64,000 nt of DNA, from positions 1-64,000 of the forward strand of contig CAZAOK010000002.1 of assembly GCA_964486725.1 (NCBI GenBank), in the 5' to 3' direction. The position numbers and the translations under genes were made by a program. Below the pieces are notes generated by a model. It saw only the letters and a list, made by a program, of their open reading frames with translations, was not told the origin of the DNA and made no database searches. Source of the stretch: M55B154 sp964486725 (GTDB taxonomy: Bacteria > Spirochaetota > UBA4802 > UB4802). This document shows positions 53,501 to 61,728 of this stretch, piece by piece. Within the stretch, counting starts at the first letter, position 1. Each line of letters opens with the position of its first letter.

Positions 53501-54742
53501 TTATCCAAAATCATCGAAGCGGATCATATCACCTTCAACACCAAGATTGTACAACATGTTAAACGTTGCATCCAGCATTACAGGTGGGCCGCAGAGGTAA
53601 TACTCCACATCCTCGGGGCCCTTATGGTCTTTAAGATAGTGTTCGTATACCGCGTTATGAACGAATCCAGTGGGGCCATCCCAGTTGTCATCAGGCAGTG
53701 GTTCTGACAGGGCGATATGAAAAGAAAAATTGTCGAACTCCTTTTCAAGCTGCCTGAAGTCCTCCTCGTAAAATATCTCCCGCACTGACCGGGCACCGTA
53801 CCAGTAGGTAACCTTCCTGTCTGTTTTAAGAGTTTTGAACAGGTGAAAAATTTGAGACCTGAGGGGGGCCATACCCGCACCTCCACCGATGTAGACCATC
53901 TCCCTGTCGGTATCCTGTATGAAGAAATCACCAAAAGGGCCTGATATATCCACCTCGTCCCCCTCCTTCAGTGAAAATATATAGGTAGAAGCGATACCCG
54001 CAGGAAACTTCTCATACCTTTGTTTTTTTTCATTCCATGGGGGTGTTGCGATCCTCACGTTCAGCTTGATAATGTTTCCCTCTGCCGGATGATTTGCCAT
54101 TGAGTAAGCTCGAAAGATGGGCTCGTCGTTGTCAACAACCATGTTGAAAAGTCCCTGCTCTTCCCAGTCTTCACGGTATTGTGTATCCACGTTGATATCG
54201 CTGGAAAAATCAATACTGTATTCCGGAATATCAATCTGCACATATCCTCCCGGTTCAAAATCCAGCGTTTCTCCCTCGGGCATGCGCAGGTCAAGTTCCT
54301 TGATAAAGGTGGCTACATTTTTATTGGATTCCACCCTGCAATGGTATTTCCTGATATCCAGCAGTTCTTCAGGAATACCGATCTTCATGCTTTCACGCAC
54401 CTTCACCTGGCAGGACAGGCGCCAGTGATCGTGTGCCATTTTTCTGTTGATATGATTTTCTTCGATGGGCAGTATATCCCCGCCTCCCTCGAACACCTGG
54501 CACTTACAGGTGCCGCAGGTGCCGCCGCCACCGCAGGCGGATGGCAGGTATATTTCGTTGGCCGCCAGGGTGCTCAACAGGTTTGATCCCGCCTGAACAA
54601 TGATATCCTTGTCAGGATCATCGTTGATCTCAATGGTTACCTCACCGGTCTCTTTCAGTTTCCATTCCGCACCGATAATGAGCACCGAGAGAAACACCGC
54701 GATAATGCTGAATGCCACAACTCCAAGTATAACAGTTACCAT
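53501..54742 (-). CDS. nqrF: Na+-translocating NADH:quinone reductase subunit F
   Basis: NqrF takes electrons from NADH. The 413-residue protein has one N-terminal membrane helix, a plant-type 2Fe-2S domain with CGGGGTCGTCKCQ near 70-85, an FAD-binding domain with RAYSMAN, and an NADH-binding domain with GGGAGMAPLRS near 285-300. It is the last gene of the nqr operon and follows nqrE by six bases. It has the normal length for the family. Confidence 0.97.
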   Translation of the reverse strand: MVTVILGVVAFSIIAVFLSVLIIGAEWKLKETGEVTIEINDDPDKDIIVQAGSNLLSTLAANEIYLPSACGGGGTCGTCKCQVFEGGGDILPIEENHINRKMAHDHWRLSCQVKVRESMKIGIPEELLDIRKYHCRVESNKNVATFIKELDLRMPEGETLDFEPGGYVQIDIPEYSIDFSSDINVDTQYREDWEEQGLFNMVVDNDEPIFRAYSMANHPAEGNIIKLNVRIATPPWNEKKQRYEKFPAGIASTYIFSLKEGDEVDISGPFGDFFIQDTDREMVYIGGGAGMAPLRSQIFHLFKTLKTDRKVTYWYGARSVREIFYEEDFRQLEKEFDNFSFHIALSEPLPDDNWDGPTGFVHNAVYEHYLKDHKGPEDVEYYLCGPPVMLDATFNMLYNLGVEGDMIRFDDFG

Positions 54743-54748
54743 ATAATC

Positions 54749-55366
54749 CTATCCAGTTAGTGTAATTCCAGAAAATATCATAAAGGCGATGGCCATAAGA
54801 CCTGTCAAAAGCATGGTGATGCCCAGTCCCCGCATACCATCGGGAATGTTGGAATACCTTATCTTATGCCGTATGGCAGCCATGCTGACGATTGCGAGGA
54901 ACCACCCGATACCTGATGCCACCCCGAATACCGTCGACTCCGCGAGGGTATACTCACGCTCAACCATGAACAGTGAAACCCCCAGGATAGAACAGTTTAC
55001 CGTTATCAGGGGGAGGTATATTCCCAGCGCGCTGTAGAGGGCAGTTGATATCTTTTCAACAGCCATTTCCACTATTTGCACCATGGCCGCGATTGTGGCA
55101 ATAAATGAGATAAAGGTCAGAAAGCTCAGGTCAACGCTGGCAAACTCCGGGTTCAGCCAGGTAAGGGCTCCTTCTTTCAATATATACTCGTGCAGCAGCC
55201 AGTTTGCCGGGGCGGTTATGCTCAACACAAAGATGACCGCGATCCCCAGGCCAAACGAGGTAGACACCTTCTTTGAAAGGGCAAGGAATGAACACATGCC
55301 CAGGAAATAGGCAAGCAGTATGTTTTCTGTAAAAATTGCCTTTATGCCGATATTCAGAAGATCCAT
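54749..55366 (-). CDS. nqrE: Na+-translocating NADH:quinone reductase subunit E
   Basis: The start at 55366 (MDLLNIGIKAIFTENILL) has AGGGGTGT upstream and gives 205 residues. The protein has six membrane helices and is related to RnfA. FLGMCSFLALS and the NCSILGVSLF region contain the cysteines that, with NqrD, hold the intramembrane iron centre. It follows nqrD by eight bases. Confidence 0.96.
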   Translation of the reverse strand: MDLLNIGIKAIFTENILLAYFLGMCSFLALSKKVSTSFGLGIAVIFVLSITAPANWLLHEYILKEGALTWLNPEFASVDLSFLTFISFIATIAAMVQIVEMAVEKISTALYSALGIYLPLITVNCSILGVSLFMVEREYTLAESTVFGVASGIGWFLAIVSMAAIRHKIRYSNIPDGMRGLGITMLLTGLMAIAFMIFSGITLTG

Positions 55367-55374
55367 ATACACCC

Positions 55375-55992
55375 CTACTCTTCTTCCTTGTATCCGGTAT
55401 AGATACGCTGCAGCCATATGGTGAGTGCCAGTATAATAAACGCCCCCGGCGCCAGAACCATGAGACCGTTATCAACATACCCCGCGTCATACAGTACCTG
55501 TGGGATCACCTGGTAGCCCAGAAGAGTGCCCGATCCGAAAAGCTCCCTGAAAAACCCGACGATCAGCAGAATAATTGCATACCCTATACCGTTGCCAATC
55601 CCGTCAAGAAAGGATGATGGTACCGGGTTGCTCATGGCATGGGCCTCCAGTCTTCCAAGCACGATACAGTTGGTAATGATAAGGCCCACAAACACTGAGA
55701 GCTGCTTGGACATCTCGTACGCGTAGGCTTTTAAAAACTGGTCAACGATGATAACCAGTGACGCGATAACAGTCATCTCCACAATAATACGGATCTTTCC
55801 TGGAATAAAACTTCTTATTAATGAGACGATAACATTTGCCATGGTGATCACGAATATAACCGCGATCCCCATAACTATGGACGGCTTCAGCATGGATGTC
55901 ACCGCCAGGGCTGAACAGATCCCAAGTATCTGAATTGTTATGGGATTATTTTCACTGATTGGTTCGGTCAGCACCTTTTTATTCAGTGCCAT
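55375..55992 (-). CDS. nqrD: Na+-translocating NADH:quinone reductase subunit D
   Basis: The 205-residue membrane protein is the RnfE/NqrD type, with six helices, the TNCIVLGRLEAHAM motif (one iron-centre cysteine) and ILGICSALAVTS (the other). Together with NqrE it forms the membrane core that carries electrons to the Na+ pump site. Its start lies three bases after the nqrC stop. Confidence 0.96.
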   Translation of the reverse strand: MALNKKVLTEPISENNPITIQILGICSALAVTSMLKPSIVMGIAVIFVITMANVIVSLIRSFIPGKIRIIVEMTVIASLVIIVDQFLKAYAYEMSKQLSVFVGLIITNCIVLGRLEAHAMSNPVPSSFLDGIGNGIGYAIILLIVGFFRELFGSGTLLGYQVIPQVLYDAGYVDNGLMVLAPGAFIILALTIWLQRIYTGYKEEE

Positions 55993-55995
55993 ATA

Positions 55996-56769
55996 TCATC
56001 CTCCCTTTCTCACCTTCTGAAAATAGGGTTCATATATTTCAAGGCTGGTTTCCAGGAGATCGGTTACACCGTTGCCGGTCAGCGTTGCACCGCTTATACC
56101 GTCCACCTTGTGTTCCCTGTTTTTCTCATCCGGCTGCACCTTCCCTTTCTTCACCTTCACAGACACCAGGTTTCCCTCCTGGTCTCGTATCTTCTTTTCC
56201 TTGAACTGGTTCTGAAACCACTGGGTTTGTACCTCGGCCCCCAGGCCCGGTGTTTCACCATGGCTGTAAAACGCGATGCCAAATATTGTATTCATATCAG
56301 GTTTCAACGCGATATACCCTTTGATAGTAGACCACAGGCCTTTCCCCACCACGGGTACACAGTAGGCGATCACCTTACCCTTTTCTACCCGTTTAAACAC
56401 GGGCAGTATTCGCTCCCGGGCAGGTTTCTTCTTCTGTTTTTCCAGTTCGATTCGGAAGGAGGCCATTTCCAGGGTCTCCCTGTCAACAGGATTCCCTTCA
56501 TGGTCAACCACCAGCGAGTCGATAAACTCGTCAAAGCAGCACTGTACATCCACGCATTCTTTTTCACTTTGTATCTTTTGCAATTCTCGGGGGTCCCGCG
56601 GACACTCCCTCAACCCGGTGGCCATGAGAATATTAAACTTGATATCGGCCTCACGCTGCAAGCGTTGCCTGCTGTCAAGTGATTGAGATATAACAGAAAG
56701 CAGCAGTGAGAACAAGGCTGCGATCATCAGTGCGAATAATATGGTATATGTATTTGTATCACGCCGCAC
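55996..56769 (-). CDS. nqrC: Na+-translocating NADH:quinone reductase subunit C
   Basis: The 257-residue protein has one N-terminal membrane helix and a periplasmic FMN domain. The flavin attachment motif SGATLT is near residue 230, where the second threonine is normally the covalent FMN-phosphoester site made by ApbE. Its start overlaps the nqrB stop by 11 bases. Confidence 0.95.
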   Translation of the reverse strand: MRRDTNTYTILFALMIAALFSLLLSVISQSLDSRQRLQREADIKFNILMATGLRECPRDPRELQKIQSEKECVDVQCCFDEFIDSLVVDHEGNPVDRETLEMASFRIELEKQKKKPARERILPVFKRVEKGKVIAYCVPVVGKGLWSTIKGYIALKPDMNTIFGIAFYSHGETPGLGAEVQTQWFQNQFKEKKIRDQEGNLVSVKVKKGKVQPDEKNREHKVDGISGATLTGNGVTDLLETSLEIYEPYFQKVRKGG

Positions 56770-57928
56770 GACGCTTTCTCCTTCTCATATGGATACTGAT
56801 CACCCCGTAATCGATAAGGGGAGAGAACAGGTTCATGAACAGAATTGACAGCATCATCCCCTCAGGGAAGGCGGGGTTCATCACACGCACGACTATGGCC
56901 AGTGCCCCGATGAGAAAGCCATACACGTATTTACCCGCGTTGGTATTAGACGCCGAAACCGGGTCAGTGGCCATGTATACCGCTCCAAAGGCGAACCCTC
57001 CCATAACGAAATGGTAATGGGGAGGCAGCGACATGAGACTTTCCGGTGATGGTGACAGGGCGTTCATCAACAGGGCTACCAGGTATCCCCCCGCAAAAAC
57101 AGAGAGCATAATACGCCAGCTTCCAACCCCCGTAACAATTAGAAAAATCCCGCCGATCAAGATCAAAAGTGTTGATGTCTCTCCTATGCTTCCGGGAATA
57201 AAACCAAGAAACATGTTTTGTAAAGTATACCCGTGGCTCTGCAGCGAGGAAATGATATTCTCCGTTGCCCCGGTACCCACTGATAAAGGGGTTGCCATGG
57301 TATAGGCATCCACCGCTTTTCCGTCAAGCAGGGTCCACACATTGTCCCCGGATATTGCCTGGGGATAGGCGAAAAATATAAATGCCCGCGCCACCAGGGC
57401 GGGATTAAAGATATTCATGCCGGTGCCCCCGAACACTTCTTTCCCCATCACTACACCGAAGGTGGTACCAGCGGCCACCATCCACAGGGATATATCAGGA
57501 GGCATTATCAGCGGTATCAGAGTGCCGGTCACGAAAAATCCCTCGTTAATCTCGTGTTTGCGAACCAGGGCAAACACCACTTCCCACAGCCCGCCAGTGA
57601 CAAACACCACCACGTACATGGGAACAAGCACGAATGCGCCTTTCACAAAACAGTCCGCAATAGCGGGGTTCACCCCCTGTGCCAGGTAAAACTGGTAACC
57701 GATATTGTACATGCCGAAGATGATGGTTGGAAATATCGCCAGCACTACCGTCATCATCATTCGCTTAATATCAAAGGCATCCCGCACATGGGCACCTTCC
57801 ACTGTTCTTACCGGAAGCCGGTAAAGAAAGGTTTCGGTGGCATCAAAAAGCGGCCATACCTTGTACAGCCTGCCCCCTTCCTCAAACTGTTCTTTAACCC
57901 CTTCAAACCTGCGGGAAAGCCATTTCAC
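56759..57928 (-). CDS. nqrB: Na+-translocating NADH:quinone reductase subunit B
   Basis: The 389-residue protein has about ten membrane helices. The FMN site resembles the family pattern in SVGTGATENI, with threonine as the attachment residue near 230. EVFGGTGMNIFNPALVARAF and GDNVWTLLDGKAVD are conserved in NqrB. It follows nqrA by four bases. Confidence 0.95.
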   Translation of the reverse strand: MKWLSRRFEGVKEQFEEGGRLYKVWPLFDATETFLYRLPVRTVEGAHVRDAFDIKRMMMTVVLAIFPTIIFGMYNIGYQFYLAQGVNPAIADCFVKGAFVLVPMYVVVFVTGGLWEVVFALVRKHEINEGFFVTGTLIPLIMPPDISLWMVAAGTTFGVVMGKEVFGGTGMNIFNPALVARAFIFFAYPQAISGDNVWTLLDGKAVDAYTMATPLSVGTGATENIISSLQSHGYTLQNMFLGFIPGSIGETSTLLILIGGIFLIVTGVGSWRIMLSVFAGGYLVALLMNALSPSPESLMSLPPHYHFVMGGFAFGAVYMATDPVSASNTNAGKYVYGFLIGALAIVVRVMNPAFPEGMMLSILFMNLFSPLIDYGVISIHMRRRKRRAA

Positions 57929-57932
57929 CGTA

Positions 57933-59288
57933 TTATCCTTCCTTCTGTATAAGCTCTATTCCATCCCGGAGTATTTTCTGCCAGCTTATCTTGGATGGGC
58001 AGATAAACTCGCATAAAGCCACGTCCTCTTCTGAAAGCTCGTAAATACCAAGACCTTCCATCTCGTCAATATCCTGAACGATAATACTTTTCATAAGAAA
58101 AACCGGGTATATATCCATGGGCAGCACCTTTTCATATATACCCGAGGCGATAAAAGCCCGAACGCTTCCATTCCTGTTCGCGTTAAGCGGAAACCGCATC
58201 CAGGGCATAAGTCGTGAGAGGAACGTTCTTGAGGCACTTTCCTGGAAAAGTCCGGGTTTCACCCATGCAAGCAGCTCATAATCCCGGGGTTCGGGAATAA
58301 CCGTAACCTGCGAATCATATATTCCCAGGAAACCTTCATACCCGGCGTTTCTCCCGGTAAGCACATTTCCCGAAATAAACCTCTTGTCAGCAGTATCACC
58401 TGCACCCTCAACAAGGGAACTGATCTGCGATCCTGCCATTGCGGTATAATATTTTCTCGTTGGAGCAGAAGGGCCCGTCACCGCCACAGTAACTGTATTG
58501 TCAGGTTTTCCCGTGGCAAAAAGTTTTCCGATTCGGATAACTCCCTGCAGTGAGCAGGTCCATACCTTATCACTTCGCCCCCTCACCGGGGCGATGTGAT
58601 GGATATGCACACCCACGTTACCCGCGGGGTCCGGCCCCTTGAAACGATGTATCTTTATATCATCAATAGTTTGAAATATTTCAGGGGTTTCCCTGCTTCC
58701 GTCAACACCCACATGCACAGAACCGCTGGTAAGGGCGGCAAGCACCCTGATGCCCCTTCGGATATATTCCTCGTTACCTGTAAGCAGCATGTCAGTTTCA
58801 GGGGCGAGGGGGGACGTGTCAAATGCCGATATGAAAATATCACGGGGCACATCATCCGGGCTGGCAACCGTGGCAAAGGGACGCTGCACTAACTGAAGAA
58901 ACAAGCCGGATGCAAGCAGCACATCTATTATGGTATCCCTGTCACTTGATGAAAGATCACGGGATGAAAAGTTCAGCCCGGATTTTTGCGATCCTTCACG
59001 TGCCACCACGATGGCTTCGATGACCCGCCGTTTACCCCGTATGATATCAGTCACCCTTCCACTGACAGGAGAGACCCCTGCTATCCGCTCATCATTTTTG
59101 TCAAAGAAAAGCCTGGTACCCACCTGTACCCTGTCACCGGCTTCAACGGCGTTTCGTGAACTTATTCCCCTGCAATCTACCGGCGTGAGGGCGACTTTCT
59201 CTGATTCAACCGCCGATTCGATTTGCGGTGCAGCTGCCCCCTCAATGCGAATATCATATCCCCGTTTTATTGTAATGGTGTGGGCCAT
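57933..59288 (-). CDS. nqrA: Na+-translocating NADH:quinone reductase subunit A
   Basis: The start is put at 59288, because AAAGG precedes it at a better distance than the ATG at 59294. This gives 451 residues. NqrA is soluble and binds quinone at the membrane surface. The N-terminus HTITIKRGYDIRIEGAA is typical, and KPGLFQESASRTFLSRL and the final CEFICPSK match the family. It comes second in the operon, after nqrM. Confidence 0.95.
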   Translation of the reverse strand: MAHTITIKRGYDIRIEGAAAPQIESAVESEKVALTPVDCRGISSRNAVEAGDRVQVGTRLFFDKNDERIAGVSPVSGRVTDIIRGKRRVIEAIVVAREGSQKSGLNFSSRDLSSSDRDTIIDVLLASGLFLQLVQRPFATVASPDDVPRDIFISAFDTSPLAPETDMLLTGNEEYIRRGIRVLAALTSGSVHVGVDGSRETPEIFQTIDDIKIHRFKGPDPAGNVGVHIHHIAPVRGRSDKVWTCSLQGVIRIGKLFATGKPDNTVTVAVTGPSAPTRKYYTAMAGSQISSLVEGAGDTADKRFISGNVLTGRNAGYEGFLGIYDSQVTVIPEPRDYELLAWVKPGLFQESASRTFLSRLMPWMRFPLNANRNGSVRAFIASGIYEKVLPMDIYPVFLMKSIIVQDIDEMEGLGIYELSEEDVALCEFICPSKISWQKILRDGIELIQKEG

Positions 59289-59323
59289 AGTCATCCTTTA
59301 TTTATAATACTTATGTTTTTGAA

Positions 59324-59533
59324 TCACAGTTTTTGGTTCAGCAATTCAGCACGCAGTACCGGCCTCTTGTTGTCATGAGACTGGCAAGTACATGCCCGGC
59401 AGTGGTCACCATCAACTGCACTATGCGCGCAGGTATGGGTGAATTCTTTCTTTCTTCCTGCTATTATCTGTATTGACATGGCGAGAAAAAACAATGTCAT
59501 AATGATAAATGTCATAATCAATGTTGTTCCCAT
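59324..59533 (-). CDS. nqrM: NqrM-like Fe-delivery factor for Na+-NQR
   Basis: The start at 59533 follows AAGGATG and gives 69 residues with one membrane helix (TTLIMTFIIMTLFFLAMSIQI). A cysteine-rich tail THTCAHSAVDGDHCRACTC follows. NqrM (DUF539) is a short protein with this layout and is needed to build the NqrD/NqrE iron centre. In other genomes it is usually near the end of the nqr genes; here it is first. The family assignment is by layout and context. Confidence 0.7.
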   Translation of the reverse strand: MGTTLIMTFIIMTLFFLAMSIQIIAGRKKEFTHTCAHSAVDGDHCRACTCQSHDNKRPVLRAELLNQKL

Positions 59534-59564
59534 TTGCGTTACATCCTTATATTTTAGTACCTGT

Positions 59565-59593
59565 ATAGTACAACAGCCCATCCTTTAGTTCAA
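59565..59593 (-). promoter_or_regulatory. Candidate promoter of the nqr operon
   Basis: On the minus strand TTGAAC (59593-59588), a 17-base spacer and TACTAT (59570-59565) lie about 32 bases before the nqrM start. Each box matches the consensus at four positions. It lies between the operon and the MITE at 59639, so the MITE is not needed for nqr expression. Confidence 0.4.
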
Positions 59594-59638
59594 GAAAAAA
59601 AGGATACCCCTGAAGTTAATGCTATAGTAAAATAATTG

Positions 59639-59790
59639 GTAATTACTCAGCTGTCATGCTGAATAATCAAAATTATTCTAAAATGAATAATAATCCTGCA
59701 TCTCCCCCCGCCTTCGGCGGGGGGAGATGTTCAAATTCCTTATCACTATGAAGCAAATGATAAATATTTTAGTCATAACTTAGTAGTCAC
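59639..59790 (-). mobile_element. MITE-like element, copy 3 (152 bp)
   Basis: It starts GTAATTACTCAGCTGTCAT and ends AGTCATAACTTAGTAGTCAC. AATAATTG occurs exactly at 59631-59638 and again at 59791-59798, a perfect target-site duplication. Compared with the copies at 38 and 42423 it is inserted in the opposite direction: its left half is nearly the complement of the right half of copy 2. The hairpin arms CATCTCCCCCCGCC (59699-59712) and its complement (59716-59729) form a perfect 14-bp stem around TTC. It ends within 20 bases of the dsbD ribosome binding site. Confidence 0.92.
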
Positions 59791-59815
59791 AATAATTGTT
59801 TATATGGAGGACACT

Positions 59816-61720
59816 ATGACCTTTCGCCAGGTATCCCTGTTTATAGCTTTTATAGCCCTGCTGTTTATATCTGTACTGTTCATCGCCTGCGGTGAAGATA
59901 AACCCACAGATCTTCACCTGGTTCCCGGCACAATACCCGCGGTACATGCAGGGGACGGCGGCTATTTTACAGTTACCGTCAGGATACCGGGCAATGCCCA
60001 CATATATGCCAATCCCAGGGGACCGGGAACCGGGAAGGCAACCACGGTATTCACTGAATCCCCTGACGGGATCGGCACAGGAAAACCCGTATTTGAAAGG
60101 GGTACCAGGTACGTGGCTCCCGGTGAACGTGAGCATGTCAACATATACGAAGAATCCACCTCCATCACCATTCCCTTTTCAACCGCATCATCGCTGCCGG
60201 TGGATATGTATTCTGTGGAAGTTACCATTGACGCCCTGCTGTGTGACGAGGGGGCGTGTATCCCGTTACGAAAAACCATCATCCAGGAGATATCCGTAAT
60301 CCCCCCGGAAAAACCGGCTACCGTATTTGATAATGAACGAATTCAGTCTGCCGATGCGCCACGGGTTGCTCCTGAAACAAAAGATGCGGCCGTAAAAAGC
60401 GATGAACCTGTAACAATTGAGGGCCTTAAAACCCGTTACCTTCATACATCCCCTGTTAACACCATACTGACCGCCATCATATTCGGCATTATTGCCGGCT
60501 TTATACTCAACTTTATGCCATGTGTTCTTCCTGTTGTAAGCCTGAAGGTTATGAGCATTATAACCCACGCTGGTAAAGACAGGCGGCAGGTAACCCTCAT
60601 GGGGCTTCTTTTTGCGGGTGGAATACTGGCATCATTTACGGCACTTGCGGCTCTTGCCACGTTTGCCGGCTATAACTGGGGAGAACTTTTTCAGCAGCAA
60701 TGGTTCCTTGTGGCCATGATCACAATAATTTTTGCCATGGCACTTTCCATGTTCGGTGTCTTTACGTTTAACGTCCCTTCCTTTGCCGCGGGATCAGCTG
60801 ATCACGAGGGGAATCCCTACCTTGATTCCTTCCTGAAAGGGCTGCTTGCCACCCTGCTTGCCACACCCTGCAGCGGGCCTTTCCTGGGGGGCACACTGGC
60901 ATGGGCCATGCTGCAGCCCCCTTACGTTATTTTCGTGATCTTTATGAGTATTGGCGCGGGTATGGCGCTGCCCTACCTGGTTCTGACTCTTCGCCCGCAA
61001 CTCATGCGTTACATTCCCGCACCGGGAAACTGGATGATCACCTTTGAACATATCATGGCATTTCTTCTGGGCGCCACGGTGATATATCTTCTGGGTATAC
61101 TTGATCCGGGCTCCAGGTACTCCATGCTGTGGTTTCTATTCTTCGTATCACTGGGGTTATGGCAGTACGGACGATACGCCGGCCCCGGCCAACCGGCGCG
61201 AAAACGGCTGGTGTCCCTTGTCATATTATTACTGATCATTACAATGGGAGAGGTTGTATCATTCCGTTATCTTTCTTCCCCCGGATCAGCCACGCCACAG
61301 GCCGCTATTAAAAGCGATACGTTCTCAATTGACGCACTCAACGATAACAGGAATATAGGTATCATAACCCTGGTCAAATTTACCGCCGACTGGTGCCCCA
61401 ACTGCAGGCTGGTTGAAGCAACCTCCCTGAATACAGAACAGGTAAGAGAAGCCTTGTCACGGTATAACGCCCGGGTTCTTACCGCCGATCTCACCCAGAA
61501 AAATCCGGAAGCAGAATCACTGCTGGAAAAGCTTGGAAGCAGGTCAATTCCATTTTTGGCGGTTTTTCCCCCGGGGGATGATTTTTTCAGGCCTTTCGGT
61601 CTCAGGGATATATACAGCGAGGAAGAAGTACTTGAAGCCATACGCAAGGCAGCGGTAACTCAAACCTTTAATGGTTCAGGCACGGAACTACCAGACATGC
61701 AGGAAATAATTATCAAGTAG
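59816..61720 (+). CDS. dsbD: Thiol:disulfide interchange protein DsbD
   Basis: DsbD carries electrons from cytoplasmic thioredoxin across the inner membrane. The ATG at 59816 with GGAGG five bases before it gives 634 residues. A signal or lipobox end (LFIACGED) leads to the alpha domain with CDEGAC. The membrane domain has cysteines in MPCVLPVVSLK near 235 and ATPCSGP near 350. A C-terminal thioredoxin-like domain has DWCPNC near 525. The upstream ATG at 59804 lies before the ribosome binding site and is unlikely. A MITE ends seven bases before the ribosome binding site. Confidence 0.93.
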   Translation: MTFRQVSLFIAFIALLFISVLFIACGEDKPTDLHLVPGTIPAVHAGDGGYFTVTVRIPGNAHIYANPRGPGTGKATTVFTESPDGIGTGKPVFERGTRYVAPGEREHVNIYEESTSITIPFSTASSLPVDMYSVEVTIDALLCDEGACIPLRKTIIQEISVIPPEKPATVFDNERIQSADAPRVAPETKDAAVKSDEPVTIEGLKTRYLHTSPVNTILTAIIFGIIAGFILNFMPCVLPVVSLKVMSIITHAGKDRRQVTLMGLLFAGGILASFTALAALATFAGYNWGELFQQQWFLVAMITIIFAMALSMFGVFTFNVPSFAAGSADHEGNPYLDSFLKGLLATLLATPCSGPFLGGTLAWAMLQPPYVIFVIFMSIGAGMALPYLVLTLRPQLMRYIPAPGNWMITFEHIMAFLLGATVIYLLGILDPGSRYSMLWFLFFVSLGLWQYGRYAGPGQPARKRLVSLVILLLIITMGEVVSFRYLSSPGSATPQAAIKSDTFSIDALNDNRNIGIITLVKFTADWCPNCRLVEATSLNTEQVREALSRYNARVLTADLTQKNPEAESLLEKLGSRSIPFLAVFPPGDDFFRPFGLRDIYSEEEVLEAIRKAAVTQTFNGSGTELPDMQEIIIK

Positions 61721-61728
61721 CTTCTGGT

